Assembly (NCBI RefSeq): GCF_024399315.1
Contig: NZ_CP075170.1
Coordinates: 3,720,001-3,784,000, forward strand
DNA: 64,000 bases
Source of the DNA: Chryseobacterium sp. MA9
GTDB lineage: Bacteria > Bacteroidota > Bacteroidia > Flavobacteriales > Weeksellaceae
Direction of reading: 5' to 3'
The position numbers and the translations under genes were made by a program. Below the pieces are notes generated by a model. The model ran no database searches, had not been told where the DNA came from, and saw nothing but the letters and a program-made list of their open reading frames with translations. Numbering within the stretch: the stretch's first letter is position 1; every line of letters begins with the position of its first letter. Positions 44,044 to 54,669 of the stretch are shown piece by piece.

Positions 44044-47028
44044 ATGCCAAAAATTAGATTAAATAAAGCGGTTAAGGAATTTAACATTTCGATGTCCAGA
44101 TTAGTAGAGTTTTTACAGTCAAGGGGTTTCGAGGTTGAAAGCAATCCTAACGCTCAATTGGAAGAATCGGCATATTCTGCATTGGAGGCTGAGTTTGCTA
44201 AGGATGGCGAACAAAGAAAGGCTTCCCATGAGGTGGTGATCACTAAAGTTCCGGAAGAAAAACTGGAAATTGAAGAAAAGAAAACCCCTGAAGTGATAAG
44301 AGCTAAAGCAAATAAACCAGAAACTAGAATTTTAGGTAAAATAGATTTAGAACCTAAGAAGCCTGAAGTTGAGGAAGCTCCTGAAGCTCCTGTGGCTCCT
44401 GTTGCGACACCGGTTGAAGAAAAGAAAGAAGAAATCGTGAAAGAAGAACAGCCGGAAGTTAAAACAGCTCCTGAAAAACAGGAATTCAAAGTTTTGGATA
44501 AAATTGATTTGTCTCAAATAGAATCTAGAAACAGACCTGTGAAAAAAGACAAGCCAAAAATGGAGGAGAAAAAAGAAGAAGTTAAACCTGTGGAACCAGT
44601 AAAAGAAACTCCAAAACCTGCTGTTGTAGAGGAGAAAAAAGTGGAAACTCCAAAAGTAGAAGCTGAGCCTGAATCTCAGGAGCCTCAGAAAATTGAGACA
44701 GTGTATCAAAAACTTGACGGTCCTAAGATCGTGGGAGAAAAGATCGACTTGACTCAATTTGCACCAAAACCAGGTTCTGGAGCAAAAAAGAAAAGAAAGA
44801 GAATTGAAAAACCTGGTGGCCAGAATAACCAACAAGGTCAGGGGAACAATCAAAACTCAGGAAATAATAACCAAGGCGGACAAGGTCAAGGGCAAGGAGG
44901 AAACCGTCCACATAATAACAATGGTGGACAAGGAGGAAACCGTCAAGGTCAGGGAGGACAAGGAAATCGTCCTCAAGGTCAGGGCGGCCAAGGCCAGGGC
45001 GGAAACCGTTTTGGAAATAACCAAGGTGGTGGAAACCGTCAGGGACAAGGTGGAGGCGGCTTCAAAAAAGGCGGCCAGAACAACAGACCTGGACAAAGAG
45101 TTATGCCAGTTGAGCTGACTGACGAGCAAGTTAAAAACCAGATCAAAGAAACATTAGAAAAGCTTACTAATAAAGGAGGTAAATCTAAATCTGCAAAACA
45201 CAGAAAAGACAAAAGAACTTTCCGTAGAGAGCAGGATGAGCGTCAGCAGGAGCTTGAAGCACAAGACAGAACTCTTAAAGTAACAGAATTCATCACTGTA
45301 GGTGAATTGGCAAGTTTGATGAACGTTTCTCCAACTGAAGTAATTTCTGCTTGTTTCTCACTAGGGGTAATGGTTACCATGAACCAAAGACTTGAAGCTG
45401 ATACTTTATTATTGGTAGCAGATGAGTTTGGTTATAAAATTGAATTCTCGGATGCTGACCTTGAAGAAGGCGATAGCGAAGATGAAATCGACAGCGAAGA
45501 AAGCTTGGTGTCAAGAGCACCGGTAGTTACTGTAATGGGACACGTTGACCATGGTAAAACTTCATTATTGGATTATGTTAGAAAAACTAACGTAATTGCA
45601 GGTGAATCTGGAGGTATTACTCAGCACATTGGTGCTTATAACGTGAAACTGGAAAACGGTCAGAGAATTACATTCTTAGATACTCCTGGTCACGAAGCCT
45701 TTACGGCAATGAGAGCGAGAGGTGCACAGATCACGGATATTGCGATTATTGTAATTGCTGCCGATGATGATGTTATGCCACAAACGAAAGAAGCAATTGC
45801 TCACGCTCAAGCTGCACAGGTACCAATGATTATTGCAATCAATAAAGTTGATAAACCAAATGCAAACCCTGATAACATTCGTCAGCAACTTTCAGGCTTA
45901 AACCCTCCGGTTTTAGTTGAAGAATGGGGAGGAAATGTTCAGGCGCAGGAAATTTCAGCGAAGTTTGGTAATAATGTAGATGTATTATTGGAGAAAGTTT
46001 TATTACAAGCTGAAATGCTTGAACTAAAAGCAAATCCTGACCGTTCAGCAAACGGTGTTGTTATTGAAGCGTCTTTAGATAAAGGTAGAGGTTATGTTGC
46101 TACAATGCTAGTACAAACCGGAACCTTAAGAGTAGGAGACTATGTAGTAGCGGGTAAAAATCATGGTAAAGTAAAAGCTTTACTTGATGAAAGAGGGAAA
46201 AACCTTGTGGAAGCGGGGCCTTCAATTCCTGCAACAATCTTAGGTTTGGACGGAGCGCCAACAGCTGGTGATAAATTCCGTGTATATGCTGACGAAAGTG
46301 AAGGTAAGGCTATTGCTAACAAGAGAGAGCAGCTTCAGAGAGAACTTTCTATCAGAACGAAAAAACATACAACGCTTGAAGAATTAGGAAGACGTATTGC
46401 TTTAGGAGAATTCAAAGAATTGAATATTATTCTTAAAGGTGACGTGGATGGTTCTGTGGAAGCACTTTCCGATCAGTTACAAAGATTGTCAACAGAGGAA
46501 ATCAGCGTGAAAATTCTTCACTCAGGTGTAGGACAGATCACTGAATCTGATATCAATTTAGCAGCAGCATCAGATGCAATTATCATTGGATTCAACGTGA
46601 GAGCAGGTGCTAACGCAAAAGAGCTTGCAGACCGTGAGGAAATTGAAATCAGAACGTACTCTGTAATTTATAAAGCTATAGATGAGGTAAAAGAAGCAAT
46701 GGAAGGAATGCTTTCTCCGGAAATTCAGGAGCAGGTAATAGGTAATGTTGAAATCCGTGAGGTATTCAAGATTTCTAAAGTTGGTTCCATTGCCGGATGT
46801 ATGGTTCTTACCGGAAAAGTTACAAGACAATCAAAAGTACGTCTATTAAGAGATGGAATTGTTAAATTTGACGGTGAACTTGAAAGCTTGAAGCGTTTCA
46901 AAGATGATGTTAAAGAAGTCACAAAAGGCTACGAATGTGGTCTGAATCTAAAAGGTTATAATGACATCGAAATCGGAGATATTCTTGAAGTTTACGAAGA
47001 AGTAGCAGTTAAGAAGAAACTGAAATAA
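44044..47028 (+). CDS. infB: Translation initiation factor IF-2
   Basis: IF-2 is the GTPase that places initiator tRNA on the 30S subunit. At 994 residues it is long because of its N-terminal region: a small domain ([28 protein letters not shown]), an acidic/Pro/Lys-rich linker to about 245, then a Gly/Gln/Asn-rich low-complexity stretch (about 253-352) made of [12 protein letters not shown] units. The G domain follows with GHVDHGKTS (about 499), DTPGHEA and NKVDKP, then the IF-2 C-terminal domains. It is last in the operon and followed by a strong terminator. Confidence 0.98.
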   Translation: MPKIRLNKAVKEFNISMSRLVEFLQSRGFEVESNPNAQLEESAYSALEAEFAKDGEQRKASHEVVITKVPEEKLEIEEKKTPEVIRAKANKPETRILGKIDLEPKKPEVEEAPEAPVAPVATPVEEKKEEIVKEEQPEVKTAPEKQEFKVLDKIDLSQIESRNRPVKKDKPKMEEKKEEVKPVEPVKETPKPAVVEEKKVETPKVEAEPESQEPQKIETVYQKLDGPKIVGEKIDLTQFAPKPGSGAKKKRKRIEKPGGQNNQQGQGNNQNSGNNNQGGQGQGQGGNRPHNNNGGQGGNRQGQGGQGNRPQGQGGQGQGGNRFGNNQGGGNRQGQGGGGFKKGGQNNRPGQRVMPVELTDEQVKNQIKETLEKLTNKGGKSKSAKHRKDKRTFRREQDERQQELEAQDRTLKVTEFITVGELASLMNVSPTEVISACFSLGVMVTMNQRLEADTLLLVADEFGYKIEFSDADLEEGDSEDEIDSEESLVSRAPVVTVMGHVDHGKTSLLDYVRKTNVIAGESGGITQHIGAYNVKLENGQRITFLDTPGHEAFTAMRARGAQITDIAIIVIAADDDVMPQTKEAIAHAQAAQVPMIIAINKVDKPNANPDNIRQQLSGLNPPVLVEEWGGNVQAQEISAKFGNNVDVLLEKVLLQAEMLELKANPDRSANGVVIEASLDKGRGYVATMLVQTGTLRVGDYVVAGKNHGKVKALLDERGKNLVEAGPSIPATILGLDGAPTAGDKFRVYADESEGKAIANKREQLQRELSIRTKKHTTLEELGRRIALGEFKELNIILKGDVDGSVEALSDQLQRLSTEEISVKILHSGVGQITESDINLAAASDAIIIGFNVRAGANAKELADREEIEIRTYSVIYKAIDEVKEAMEGMLSPEIQEQVIGNVEIREVFKISKVGSIAGCMVLTGKVTRQSKVRLLRDGIVKFDGELESLKRFKDDVKEVTKGYECGLNLKGYNDIEIGDILEVYEEVAVKKKLK
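44799..45105 (+). repeat. Low-complexity Gly/Gln/Asn-coding repeat inside infB
   Basis: Irregular units built from GGTCAGGG/GGACAAGG-like codons encode runs of GQGG and GGNR. This is an in-frame low-complexity expansion in the IF-2 linker, likely variable between strains. Confidence 0.75.
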
Positions 47029-47281
47029 ATATATCCTAAATATGTGAAAACCACTTTTTTATAAAGTGGTTTTTTTATTTTTATACCCTGGTAATTTATA
47101 ACCATTCTAAATAATTTTTTTTAAATTATTAATAATTTGTTAAAGCGAATTAAAAGTAAAAAAAAACTATTTTTTATGTAATAAAAACAGTCTATAATTA
47201 TTGAATCTTATTTGTTTTGTTTAAAATTTCAACGAAATATCAAAAAAAAGCGTAGTTTAAACAGTGGTTTAATTTGTGGAT
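47029..47281 (+). other. Non-coding stretch between infB and the first susC
   Basis: It holds the infB terminator (47047-47073) and then about 200 nt of very A/T-rich sequence with runs such as A8 near 47160. No gene is seen. Confidence 0.5.
47047..47076 (+). terminator. Terminator after infB
   Basis: AAAACCACTTT (47047-47057) pairs with AAAGTGGTTTT (47063-47073), with further T after. Confidence 0.9.
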
Positions 47282-47304
47282 GTTAATATTTATTAACATA
47301 TTTG
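47274..47304 (+). promoter_or_regulatory. susC promoter with a dyad in the spacer
   Basis: TTG (47274-47276), a 20-nt spacer and CATATTTG (47297-47304, one base off TAnnTTTG). Inside the spacer is a dyad GTTAATA-TT-TATTAAC (47282-47297) that ends on the first base of the -7 box. It is placed as a repressor or activator operator would be. The ATG at 47333 is about 22 nt past the start point. Confidence 0.55.
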
Positions 47305-47332
47305 CCCATTAAATATATTAAAATTTGTTAAT

Positions 47333-50221
47333 ATGAATGTTAAATTACGTGTATTGAGTGCTGGCGCGCTGTTTTTCTTTGGAGGAATGGTTATTGCACA
47401 GCAGACAACAACTAAGAAAAAGGACACGGTAAAAAAAGAAACATCAATTGATGAAGTAGTTTTGCTAGGTTACTCAAAAAGTATCACAAAGCCTAAATCA
47501 ACTGTTGCTTCTAATACTGTTGGGGAGGTATTCTTCGAGAACAGACCAAATGTCAATATGTTAACTTCCTTACAGGGATCGGCACCAGGGGTAATTATGA
47601 ACGGTGGTTCTGGTAGCCCGGGTTCTGCTAAGTTTAGCTTATTGATTCGTGGTACCAGTTCTATTAATGGTAACACAGATGCCTTAATTGTTATCGATGA
47701 TATTCCATCAAATGCTTCAGAATATAGAAACTTGAACCCTAATGATATAGAGTCAACTACTATTTTGAAGGATGCTGCAGCAACTGCCGTATATGGTAAC
47801 CGTGGTGCTAACGGAGTTGTAGTTATCAGAACAAAAAGAGGTAAATATAACAGTGGATTTAAGCTTTCCTATACAGGAATGACAGGTATGTCACTAAGAC
47901 CGCTTGATAAATATAATCTTGCCAATACGGAACAGTATATGGGGATTATGAAATTATACGGTTTCTCTGATACCAACTCTGAATATATTAAGGCTAAAGA
48001 CGCTTTAGCTAAGGGGATTAATACAAATTGGAAAGATTACTTCTTTAAGCCAGAGATGTTCCAGTCTCATGACGTAGCGCTTTCAACAGGTGGAGCAAAT
48101 GTGTCTTCTTATAACTCTTTTGGTTATATGGAACAAGGAGGAGCTGTACCAACTACGGATTTCAAGAGATTTACTGTTAGATCAAACATTCAGGCTAAAT
48201 CTAAAGATAATAAGCTAAACGTTAACTCACAGATTGCTCTTGCCTTCTCAAGAAGAAACGAATTAAACGAAGAGACCAATACTGGTATTAGAAATAACTC
48301 TGTACAGAACCCGCTTCTTGGGGTTCTGATGGGCTTACCATATTTGTCTCCGACTAGATATGCTAACGGACAGGAGTTATTTAATTCTATTGGAACCAAT
48401 TTTAATAATGGTAATAATATCTATGTATTACAAAACCTTCTAACAAGAGGAAATCTTCCAAACATGGTAGATCAGGTATCTATCGGTGCAAACTTAGGAG
48501 CGTCTTATAATATTAATAAAAACTTTACCATTAGTAATAAGTTAGGTATTGATTACAGACAAAGTGATAGAATTACCGGTAGAGCTCCTTGGGCATATTT
48601 GGCTTTAGCAACACAAGGAACGGCTAAATATACAGGTTTTGAAGATCAGGTAACGACAAGAGACTTAACGATCAACAATGTAATTTCAGCTTTATATAGC
48701 GGGAAATTAGGTGAACACTCTGTGGATGCTTCCGTGAACATGGAATATAACAAAGTAAATTACAGATCCACATCGAGAAGACAAAACGGATTGGATCCAA
48801 GAACTTATGTGCCAGGTTCGGGTACAGGATACGTACCATTTGATAACACTGCAACATCTCCTTATATCCCTTCTGTAAGCGCTTCAAGAGTTACAGCGGG
48901 AACAATAGCTGTATTTGGAACCCTTAACTATGACTACGCTGGAAGATTTGGTTTCAGTGGTACGTTAAGAAGAGATGCATCTTACCGATTTGTCGGAGAA
49001 AACAGATGGGCAACGTATTGGTCTGTAGCAGGTAGATGGAATATTGATAAAGAAAGCTTCATGGAAGGATCTACATTCAATACTCTTAAACTAAGAGCTT
49101 CTTATGGTACAAATGGTAACCAGAATATTATTGCCGCTACTCCAGGTTCAAACCCTTTATTGACAGCTAGCCAGATTGTAAGAGACTTATATACATCTCC
49201 TACAGGATATGGTAACGCTCTTGGATTAGGTTTTGCCTATGGAAACCCGTTAGTACAATGGGAAGATGTAGCTCAGGCGAACATTGGATTAGACTTCACT
49301 TTACTTAATAATAAATTGGAGGGTACTCTTGATGTGTACCAGAAGAAAACCACAAATCTATTCAGTACGATCCCAGTTTCTGGGGTGTCAGGTTCTTATG
49401 CAGTAAATGGTAACAATGGAGCTATGACAAACAAAGGTATTGAACTTGGATTACGTTATAATGTTATCAAAACCAATGATTTTACTTTCAGTGTATTTGC
49501 GAATGGTTCTTATAACAATAACAAGATTAATGAATTTACAATTAACGGAGATCCAGAACCAGGTACAACGGTTAACATGGCGGGTCATACTCTAAGTGAG
49601 TGGTATGTATATAAATATGCAGGAGTTAACAAGAGTAACGGTAACTTACTATTCTATTCTAAAGACGGCGGGGTTACAGAAGCTCCAAAAGTGGAAGATG
49701 CACAATTCCTTAATGTAAGTCCAATTCCTAAATATGCAGGAAGTTTTGGTTTTGAAACAAACTACAAAGGATTCTTCGTTGATGGATTATTCACATTCCA
49801 AAAAGGTGTTAAGAAATTTGATAATGCTCTTTACTGGCTAGCAAATCCTGAAGGATTAGGATCTAGTGCTGTTGGATCTTCAAACATGTCTACGGATCTA
49901 TTGGGAGCGTGGACTCCTCAAAATCAAAATTCTGATATTCCAAGCTTAAGAGCTACAAACTGGGGATATACAGCAGATTCAGATTATTTTATTAAAGATG
50001 CTTCATTCTTGAAAATCAGATCTTTTACAATAGGATACCAACTTCAAAAAGAGCAGTTACAGAATTTGCCAATTACAGGACTTAGAATTTATGTACAAGG
50101 AGAAAACCTTTATACGTGGACAAAATGGAGAGGTTTCGATCCTGAACCAATTACAGGATCCAACTTAAGTGTATACCCTAACCCAAGAATGTATACTGTA
50201 GGGGTGAAAATTGATTTCTAA
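47333..50221 (+). CDS. SusC/RagA-family TonB-dependent outer-membrane receptor
   Basis: A 962-residue receptor. The signal peptide ends at VIAQ (about residue 23). A TonB-box-like DEVVLLGYSKS (about 40-50) follows directly, then the plug (LTSLQGSAPGVIMNGGSGSPGS, LIRGTSSINGNTDALIVIDD, ESTTILKDAAATAVYGNRGANGVVVIRTKRG), then a beta-barrel ending in YTVGVKIDF with the C-terminal aromatic residue. The carboxypeptidase-regulatory-like domain seen before the plug in many SusC proteins is absent. It forms a pair with the SusD gene 12 nt downstream. The substrate (glycan, peptide or other) is unknown; no hydrolase is nearby. Confidence 0.95.
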   Translation: MNVKLRVLSAGALFFFGGMVIAQQTTTKKKDTVKKETSIDEVVLLGYSKSITKPKSTVASNTVGEVFFENRPNVNMLTSLQGSAPGVIMNGGSGSPGSAKFSLLIRGTSSINGNTDALIVIDDIPSNASEYRNLNPNDIESTTILKDAAATAVYGNRGANGVVVIRTKRGKYNSGFKLSYTGMTGMSLRPLDKYNLANTEQYMGIMKLYGFSDTNSEYIKAKDALAKGINTNWKDYFFKPEMFQSHDVALSTGGANVSSYNSFGYMEQGGAVPTTDFKRFTVRSNIQAKSKDNKLNVNSQIALAFSRRNELNEETNTGIRNNSVQNPLLGVLMGLPYLSPTRYANGQELFNSIGTNFNNGNNIYVLQNLLTRGNLPNMVDQVSIGANLGASYNINKNFTISNKLGIDYRQSDRITGRAPWAYLALATQGTAKYTGFEDQVTTRDLTINNVISALYSGKLGEHSVDASVNMEYNKVNYRSTSRRQNGLDPRTYVPGSGTGYVPFDNTATSPYIPSVSASRVTAGTIAVFGTLNYDYAGRFGFSGTLRRDASYRFVGENRWATYWSVAGRWNIDKESFMEGSTFNTLKLRASYGTNGNQNIIAATPGSNPLLTASQIVRDLYTSPTGYGNALGLGFAYGNPLVQWEDVAQANIGLDFTLLNNKLEGTLDVYQKKTTNLFSTIPVSGVSGSYAVNGNNGAMTNKGIELGLRYNVIKTNDFTFSVFANGSYNNNKINEFTINGDPEPGTTVNMAGHTLSEWYVYKYAGVNKSNGNLLFYSKDGGVTEAPKVEDAQFLNVSPIPKYAGSFGFETNYKGFFVDGLFTFQKGVKKFDNALYWLANPEGLGSSAVGSSNMSTDLLGAWTPQNQNSDIPSLRATNWGYTADSDYFIKDASFLKIRSFTIGYQLQKEQLQNLPITGLRIYVQGENLYTWTKWRGFDPEPITGSNLSVYPNPRMYTVGVKIDF

Positions 50222-50233
50222 AAAATTATTAAA

Positions 50234-51781
50234 ATGAAAAAAGTATTTTATATATTATCGTTTTTCTTAGTGCTGACATCATGTAATGATGCACTAGAGA
50301 TTGTCCAGGATGGAGAGATTAATGATGCAAATGTTGCTTTTCAATCGGTGGATGATATGCAGAAGTTTCTTAATGGAAGTGTTTACCCGGCTGTAAATCC
50401 AACTAATGAGATTTTCTTTACTTCACTATTTACAGATGAGGTCGGATTTGGACCAAGTAGTGTAAGTACATCAGATATCTTAACACATAGATTTGTACTT
50501 AATTCTACGACTAGCCAGCCGTCAGGTATTTGGGTAAGTAATTATAACATTATTAATAAAGTGAATATCCTTTTGAAAGGAAGTGCTTTGATTAATTATA
50601 ATTCATTATCTGATGCTAATAAAGCATTGTATACTGGTATATTAGTAAATGCAAGAGCTTTAAGAGCTTATGCTTATCTTACATTGGAATCATATTTTTC
50701 TACAAATATGAAAGATCCTAATGCTTTGGGGGTAATGCTTAGCACTGAACCTGCAGACATTTTTAATACAAAATTACCAAGAGTAAAAAACTCTGAAGTT
50801 TTTGCTTTGATTGAATCTGATTTGCAATATGCACTTACAAACTTCAATGGAAGCGTAGTTTCTACGGGGGTTTCTGCACAACACTATTTCGATAAAAAAG
50901 CTTCAATTAATGCAATTGCGGCAAGATATTATAACTACAAAGGTGACGATGTTAATGCTAAAGCTAATGCTACAGCTGCGATCACTACGAGTGGTTTAAC
51001 GTTGTCAAGTGGTAATGGTACTGCATATACTAATATGTGGAAAGATGCTACTGCGGCGAATGGTGGTAGAGGAGAAATTCTATGGTCATTATACAGACCA
51101 AACAGTTCAACAGGATCTTGGTCAAACATTGCTGGATTATGGACTACAAACTCTACTGATATTAATGGGTCTGTGAATTATGATATGAGTAGAAAATTAT
51201 TCTCACTTCTTAATCAATTGCCAGGTGGAGATATCAGATTTGATGTTTTTGTTGATCCATCGAGTCAGTTTGATCAGCTTTATCCTAACGGACCAAATGC
51301 TAGAGAAGACGATGTTATTGTTATAGATAAATATCCTGGTAAACTTGCTCCTCTTGCAAGTTCTACAATGGCACTAAGAAATGATATCAAGATGTTCAGA
51401 TTATCAGAAATGTATCTGATCTTAGCTGAAGTTGCAGTGCATGAAGGGGATTTAGTAACTGCTGCAACTCGTGTTAGAGCTATTAGAGGAACAAGATCTA
51501 AACAGTCTTTAGCTGCTACAATTACTTATACCTCTCCTCAGCAAGCATATGCAGATATTCTTTTGGAAAGAAGAAGAGAACTATGTTTTGAAGGTCATCG
51601 TTATGTAGACTTAAAAAGAATGGGGGTAGCTGCTGGTGTTGGAGTAGACAGAGATGTTTATGATGATGACAATAAGACTTTACCTCTTACATTACCTGCT
51701 AGTGATTATAGATTTACATTACCTATTCCATTGGATGAAATTAATGCAAATCCTAATGTTCAACAAAATCCAGGTTATTAA
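50234..51781 (+). CDS. SusD/RagB-family substrate-binding lipoprotein
   Basis: A 515-residue surface lipoprotein partnering the SusC receptor as the hinged lid. MKKVFYILSFFLVLTSC gives the lipobox LTSC, with Cys17 followed by NDALE. The N-terminal half has TPR-like helices (ALRAYAYLTLESYFS is a SusD block), and the C-terminal region has FRLSEMYLILAEVAVHEGD, AVRAIRGTRS-like and ILLERRRELCFEGHRYVDLKRMG, the family signature. The ending FTLPIPLDEINANPNVQQNPGY is also typical. It is 12 nt after susC. Confidence 0.96.
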   Translation: MKKVFYILSFFLVLTSCNDALEIVQDGEINDANVAFQSVDDMQKFLNGSVYPAVNPTNEIFFTSLFTDEVGFGPSSVSTSDILTHRFVLNSTTSQPSGIWVSNYNIINKVNILLKGSALINYNSLSDANKALYTGILVNARALRAYAYLTLESYFSTNMKDPNALGVMLSTEPADIFNTKLPRVKNSEVFALIESDLQYALTNFNGSVVSTGVSAQHYFDKKASINAIAARYYNYKGDDVNAKANATAAITTSGLTLSSGNGTAYTNMWKDATAANGGRGEILWSLYRPNSSTGSWSNIAGLWTTNSTDINGSVNYDMSRKLFSLLNQLPGGDIRFDVFVDPSSQFDQLYPNGPNAREDDVIVIDKYPGKLAPLASSTMALRNDIKMFRLSEMYLILAEVAVHEGDLVTAATRVRAIRGTRSKQSLAATITYTSPQQAYADILLERRRELCFEGHRYVDLKRMGVAAGVGVDRDVYDDDNKTLPLTLPASDYRFTLPIPLDEINANPNVQQNPGY

Positions 51782-51799
51782 TATAATAATATAGAATTT

Positions 51800-52627
51800 A
51801 TGAAAAAATTTGCATTCCTAATATTGGCATTCGTCGCTTTCTTCTTCAACAGTTGTAAAGACGAAGCCCAGACTTATGATGGTGATTCATATTTACATTT
51901 CAATAAGGGAGTAAGAGGAGAAGCTGTTGTAAAAATGGGAACAGGTTCCACTACAGTTGACATCGACTTTGGAACAATTCAAACATTATCTTCTTCGGCA
52001 CAAGTAAAACTTGTTGTAGATAAAACTGTTTCAACGGCTGTGGAAGGTACAGATTTCCAGATTGTAAATCCTACTGTAACAGTTGATGCAGGTAAAGTTG
52101 AAGGAAAGTTTCAGGTAAAGCTTCTTGAAGCTGGAGCTACTGTTGAGCCTAAAGTAATTGTATTTACATTACAATCTTCGTCAATCGCTAATACATCATT
52201 TGACCAGACTTATACTCTGACATATACTAAAGCTTGTCCAGCATCTGCATTCGTTGGAAATGGACAGTTCAAAAACACGGTATCTTCATGGAAAGAAGAT
52301 CCTACTGCAGTTTATACAATCCAAGATTTAGGCGTTACAGCTGGCGTAGGAACGCTTAAAGTTGTTGGATTTATGGATAATGGCGCAGATATGATTTTGA
52401 AGTATAATCCTGATACTTATGCTGTTACTACTCCTGAGCAAAGTCTTGGTTCTAATTCCAATGGTGGAGTTAACTATATAAAAGATGCTGCTGATGGAAC
52501 TAAATCATCATTCAATGCTTGTACAAGAATATTGAAACTTCGTGTTAACTTTTTTGTTAAAAATCCTGCTACTGGTGCTTCACTAGGAAGTTTTGGAGAT
52601 TATGACGAAGTATTTACAGGTCAATAA
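51800..52627 (+). CDS. Surface lipoprotein of the SusCD locus (SusE-like position, DUF4843-like)
   Basis: A 275-residue lipoprotein. MKKFAFLILAFVAFFFNSC ends in the lipobox FNSC, and CKDE is the Bacteroidetes lipoprotein export signal for surface display. Residues ~30-145 form a beta-sandwich with AVEGTDFQIVNPTVTVDAGKVEGKFQV, as in Calx-beta/DUF4843-type domains. The second half (CPASAFVGNGQF...CTRILKLRVNFFV) has two Cys. It is 18 nt after susD and is followed by a terminator, so the operon is susC-susD-this gene. It is probably an auxiliary ligand-binding protein. Confidence 0.82.
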   Translation: MKKFAFLILAFVAFFFNSCKDEAQTYDGDSYLHFNKGVRGEAVVKMGTGSTTVDIDFGTIQTLSSSAQVKLVVDKTVSTAVEGTDFQIVNPTVTVDAGKVEGKFQVKLLEAGATVEPKVIVFTLQSSSIANTSFDQTYTLTYTKACPASAFVGNGQFKNTVSSWKEDPTAVYTIQDLGVTAGVGTLKVVGFMDNGADMILKYNPDTYAVTTPEQSLGSNSNGGVNYIKDAADGTKSSFNACTRILKLRVNFFVKNPATGASLGSFGDYDEVFTGQ

Positions 52628-52653
52628 GTAAATATTACAATTGATATATAATT

Positions 52654-52678
52654 AACCCCACATCTTGTGGGGTTTTTT
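52654..52678 (+). terminator. Terminator after the SusCD operon
   Basis: AACCCCACA (52654-52662) pairs with TGTGGGGTT (52666-52674), followed by T. Confidence 0.92.
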
Positions 52679-52694
52679 ATGTCCTTTTATTTCT

Positions 52695-52702
52695 TATTTT
52701 TG
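52695..52702 (+). promoter_or_regulatory. -7 promoter box TATTTTTG before the porin gene
   Basis: An exact match 17 nt before the ATG at 52720. No exact -33 TTG at proper spacing. Confidence 0.55.
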
Positions 52703-52719
52703 CTGTACAATAATGAATA

Positions 52720-54657
52720 ATGAAGTACATCCTTTTCATACTCTTCTCTTTAAGTTTTGTATCCAAGGCTCAGGTTGTTAATAAAGCTGATACCAAGCCT
52801 CAACCCAAAAAAGAAGACACTCTTGTAATAGATTCCGGGAAAAAAGATTCCCTGAAAATTTTCAAGCCTACTATTAATGATTACCTGTATCAGACTCAGT
52901 TTTCTGAAAAGAAAGTTTTTGATACCGTAATGACTTTTGATAAAACCTACATCTTTTCACAACAAAATAATAAAGATAACTTCGGAAGAGTACAGCCTTC
53001 CAATATAGGATCTGGCTTTAATCCTCTGGTATTTGAGGTGAATGATGAACAGAATCTTTCCTTACTGCCATCCAATAAATCTTATATGATCATTGGGGCA
53101 AATGATGTAAAATACTACGATGTAAAAACACCTACCGCTACATTTGTATACCATAATGCAATGCGAAACGGGGCCGCTTTAACCTCTACTTATACCCAGA
53201 ATATCGGGAAAAGATTCAATTTTGCTCTTGAATATATGGGACTTCGTTCTCAAGGGCTTTACAGAAACTCATTATCGGCGAATAATAATACTCTATTTTC
53301 AGGGCACTATATTTCAAAAAGCGGAAACTATGAAATCTTTGCACACTATCTTCACCAGAATGTAAACAATCAGGAAAGTGGAGGTATTACAGAAGATAAT
53401 CTTTTTATGAATGGTGACAGTAATTATAGCAACAGGCAAAATGCCCAGGTGAATCTGGCATCCAGCAGCTCACAGTTTTCTTACAGAAGATACTACCTGA
53501 GCCACCAGTTCACTCCATTCAATTCTGGAAAATTTCCATTCAGTATAAGACATATTATTTCGCATCAGGGAAATAAATATTACTATAATCAGACAGCCTT
53601 GGAATCTTATTGGTATGATGCTCCTACTGAATTGGTTGATGGTTTTCCATTGACTACAAAAAAATATTCTGAAAACTTCAGCAATACGGTAAGCTTGATT
53701 TTTAATAATGAAAAATTCAAACTGGATGCTGGTGTACGTTATCAGATGATCAAATTGGGAATAAGAGATATTGTTGCCCTGAATGGTGTTCCTTTTCCTG
53801 GTGAACTAAAAGAAAACAGAATCGGAGCTGTAGGAAACCTGCAGGTAAAACTTTGGGATAAAATTCAATTGAACTCATTCCTGGAATTTTCAAACGGAAG
53901 TCAGTTCAAAAGCTACCTGAAAACAACCAATAATTTGAAGTTTGAGCCTATTAAAGATTACTTCGTTAATGCTAAAGTGAATTTCCAAAGTGCATATCCT
54001 TCATTCAACTACTTGTTGAATACTTCTGTTTACAATAATTTCAATTATTATCTTGAAAATGCAAAGAACCAGTCTGTAATGGAAATGGGAGGAAGTATCA
54101 ATTTGAAATGGTTTAAAACAGAGATTTTTGCCAACTATTTCAGAATAGATAACTATACTTATTTTGACAGCAACGGAAGCCCGAAACAAAGTGATAATTC
54201 TGTGAATATCTCTCAGATCGGAGGTGATGCTACATTTAGCTTCAATAAATTCCATCTGAATACAAGACTACACTTTCAAAATACTTTAACCAATAAAGAA
54301 TTGCTTCCTATGCCAAGCTTTATTGGTAGAGCCAATTTCTTCTATCAGACACAGGCATTCAAAAAAGCAGCAGAAATACAGGCAGGTATTAAAGTATATT
54401 ATTTCTCTAAATTTGCATCAAGAGATTATTTCCCTGTTCTTAATGAATATATCCTTCCCAGAGCAGATTCATTTTCAATTGGAGGACAGCCTATCGCCGA
54501 TATCTATATCAATATGAAAGTGAAAAAGATGTTCTTTTTCATAGAAGGGCAGCAGATAGGAACTGTTATTTCCAATAACAAAGCATACGCATTTCCACAT
54601 TATCCGGTATATGATTTCAGATTGAACATCGGAATTGTGTGGTATTTGTTCAACTAA
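52720..54657 (+). CDS. Putative porin (Porin_10-like beta-barrel)
   Basis: A 645-residue outer-membrane protein. MKYILFILFSLSFVSKAQ is the signal peptide; a Lys/Asp-rich segment (residues 20-50) precedes the barrel. Amphipathic strands alternate to the end, finishing RLNIGIVWYLFN with terminal aromatic residues, as in barrel proteins. FVYHNAMRNGAALTSTYTQNIGKRFNFALEYMGLRSQGLY matches the Bacteroidetes 'putative porin' family. It has its own promoter and precedes bshC by 12 nt, so bshC may be co-transcribed. Confidence 0.88.
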   Translation: MKYILFILFSLSFVSKAQVVNKADTKPQPKKEDTLVIDSGKKDSLKIFKPTINDYLYQTQFSEKKVFDTVMTFDKTYIFSQQNNKDNFGRVQPSNIGSGFNPLVFEVNDEQNLSLLPSNKSYMIIGANDVKYYDVKTPTATFVYHNAMRNGAALTSTYTQNIGKRFNFALEYMGLRSQGLYRNSLSANNNTLFSGHYISKSGNYEIFAHYLHQNVNNQESGGITEDNLFMNGDSNYSNRQNAQVNLASSSSQFSYRRYYLSHQFTPFNSGKFPFSIRHIISHQGNKYYYNQTALESYWYDAPTELVDGFPLTTKKYSENFSNTVSLIFNNEKFKLDAGVRYQMIKLGIRDIVALNGVPFPGELKENRIGAVGNLQVKLWDKIQLNSFLEFSNGSQFKSYLKTTNNLKFEPIKDYFVNAKVNFQSAYPSFNYLLNTSVYNNFNYYLENAKNQSVMEMGGSINLKWFKTEIFANYFRIDNYTYFDSNGSPKQSDNSVNISQIGGDATFSFNKFHLNTRLHFQNTLTNKELLPMPSFIGRANFFYQTQAFKKAAEIQAGIKVYYFSKFASRDYFPVLNEYILPRADSFSIGGQPIADIYINMKVKKMFFFIEGQQIGTVISNNKAYAFPHYPVYDFRLNIGIVWYLFN

Positions 54658-54669
54658 AAACTGTACAGG

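Noticed and set aside
44347..44853. 168-residue open frame opposite infB
   Set aside because: Very Phe/Leu/Arg/Ser-rich because it reads the complement of Lys/Glu-rich linker codons; not a gene.
44759..45118. 119-residue frame over the infB low-complexity region
   Set aside because: An out-of-frame reading of the repeat with Lys/Val/Glu repeats; produced by the repetitive codons.
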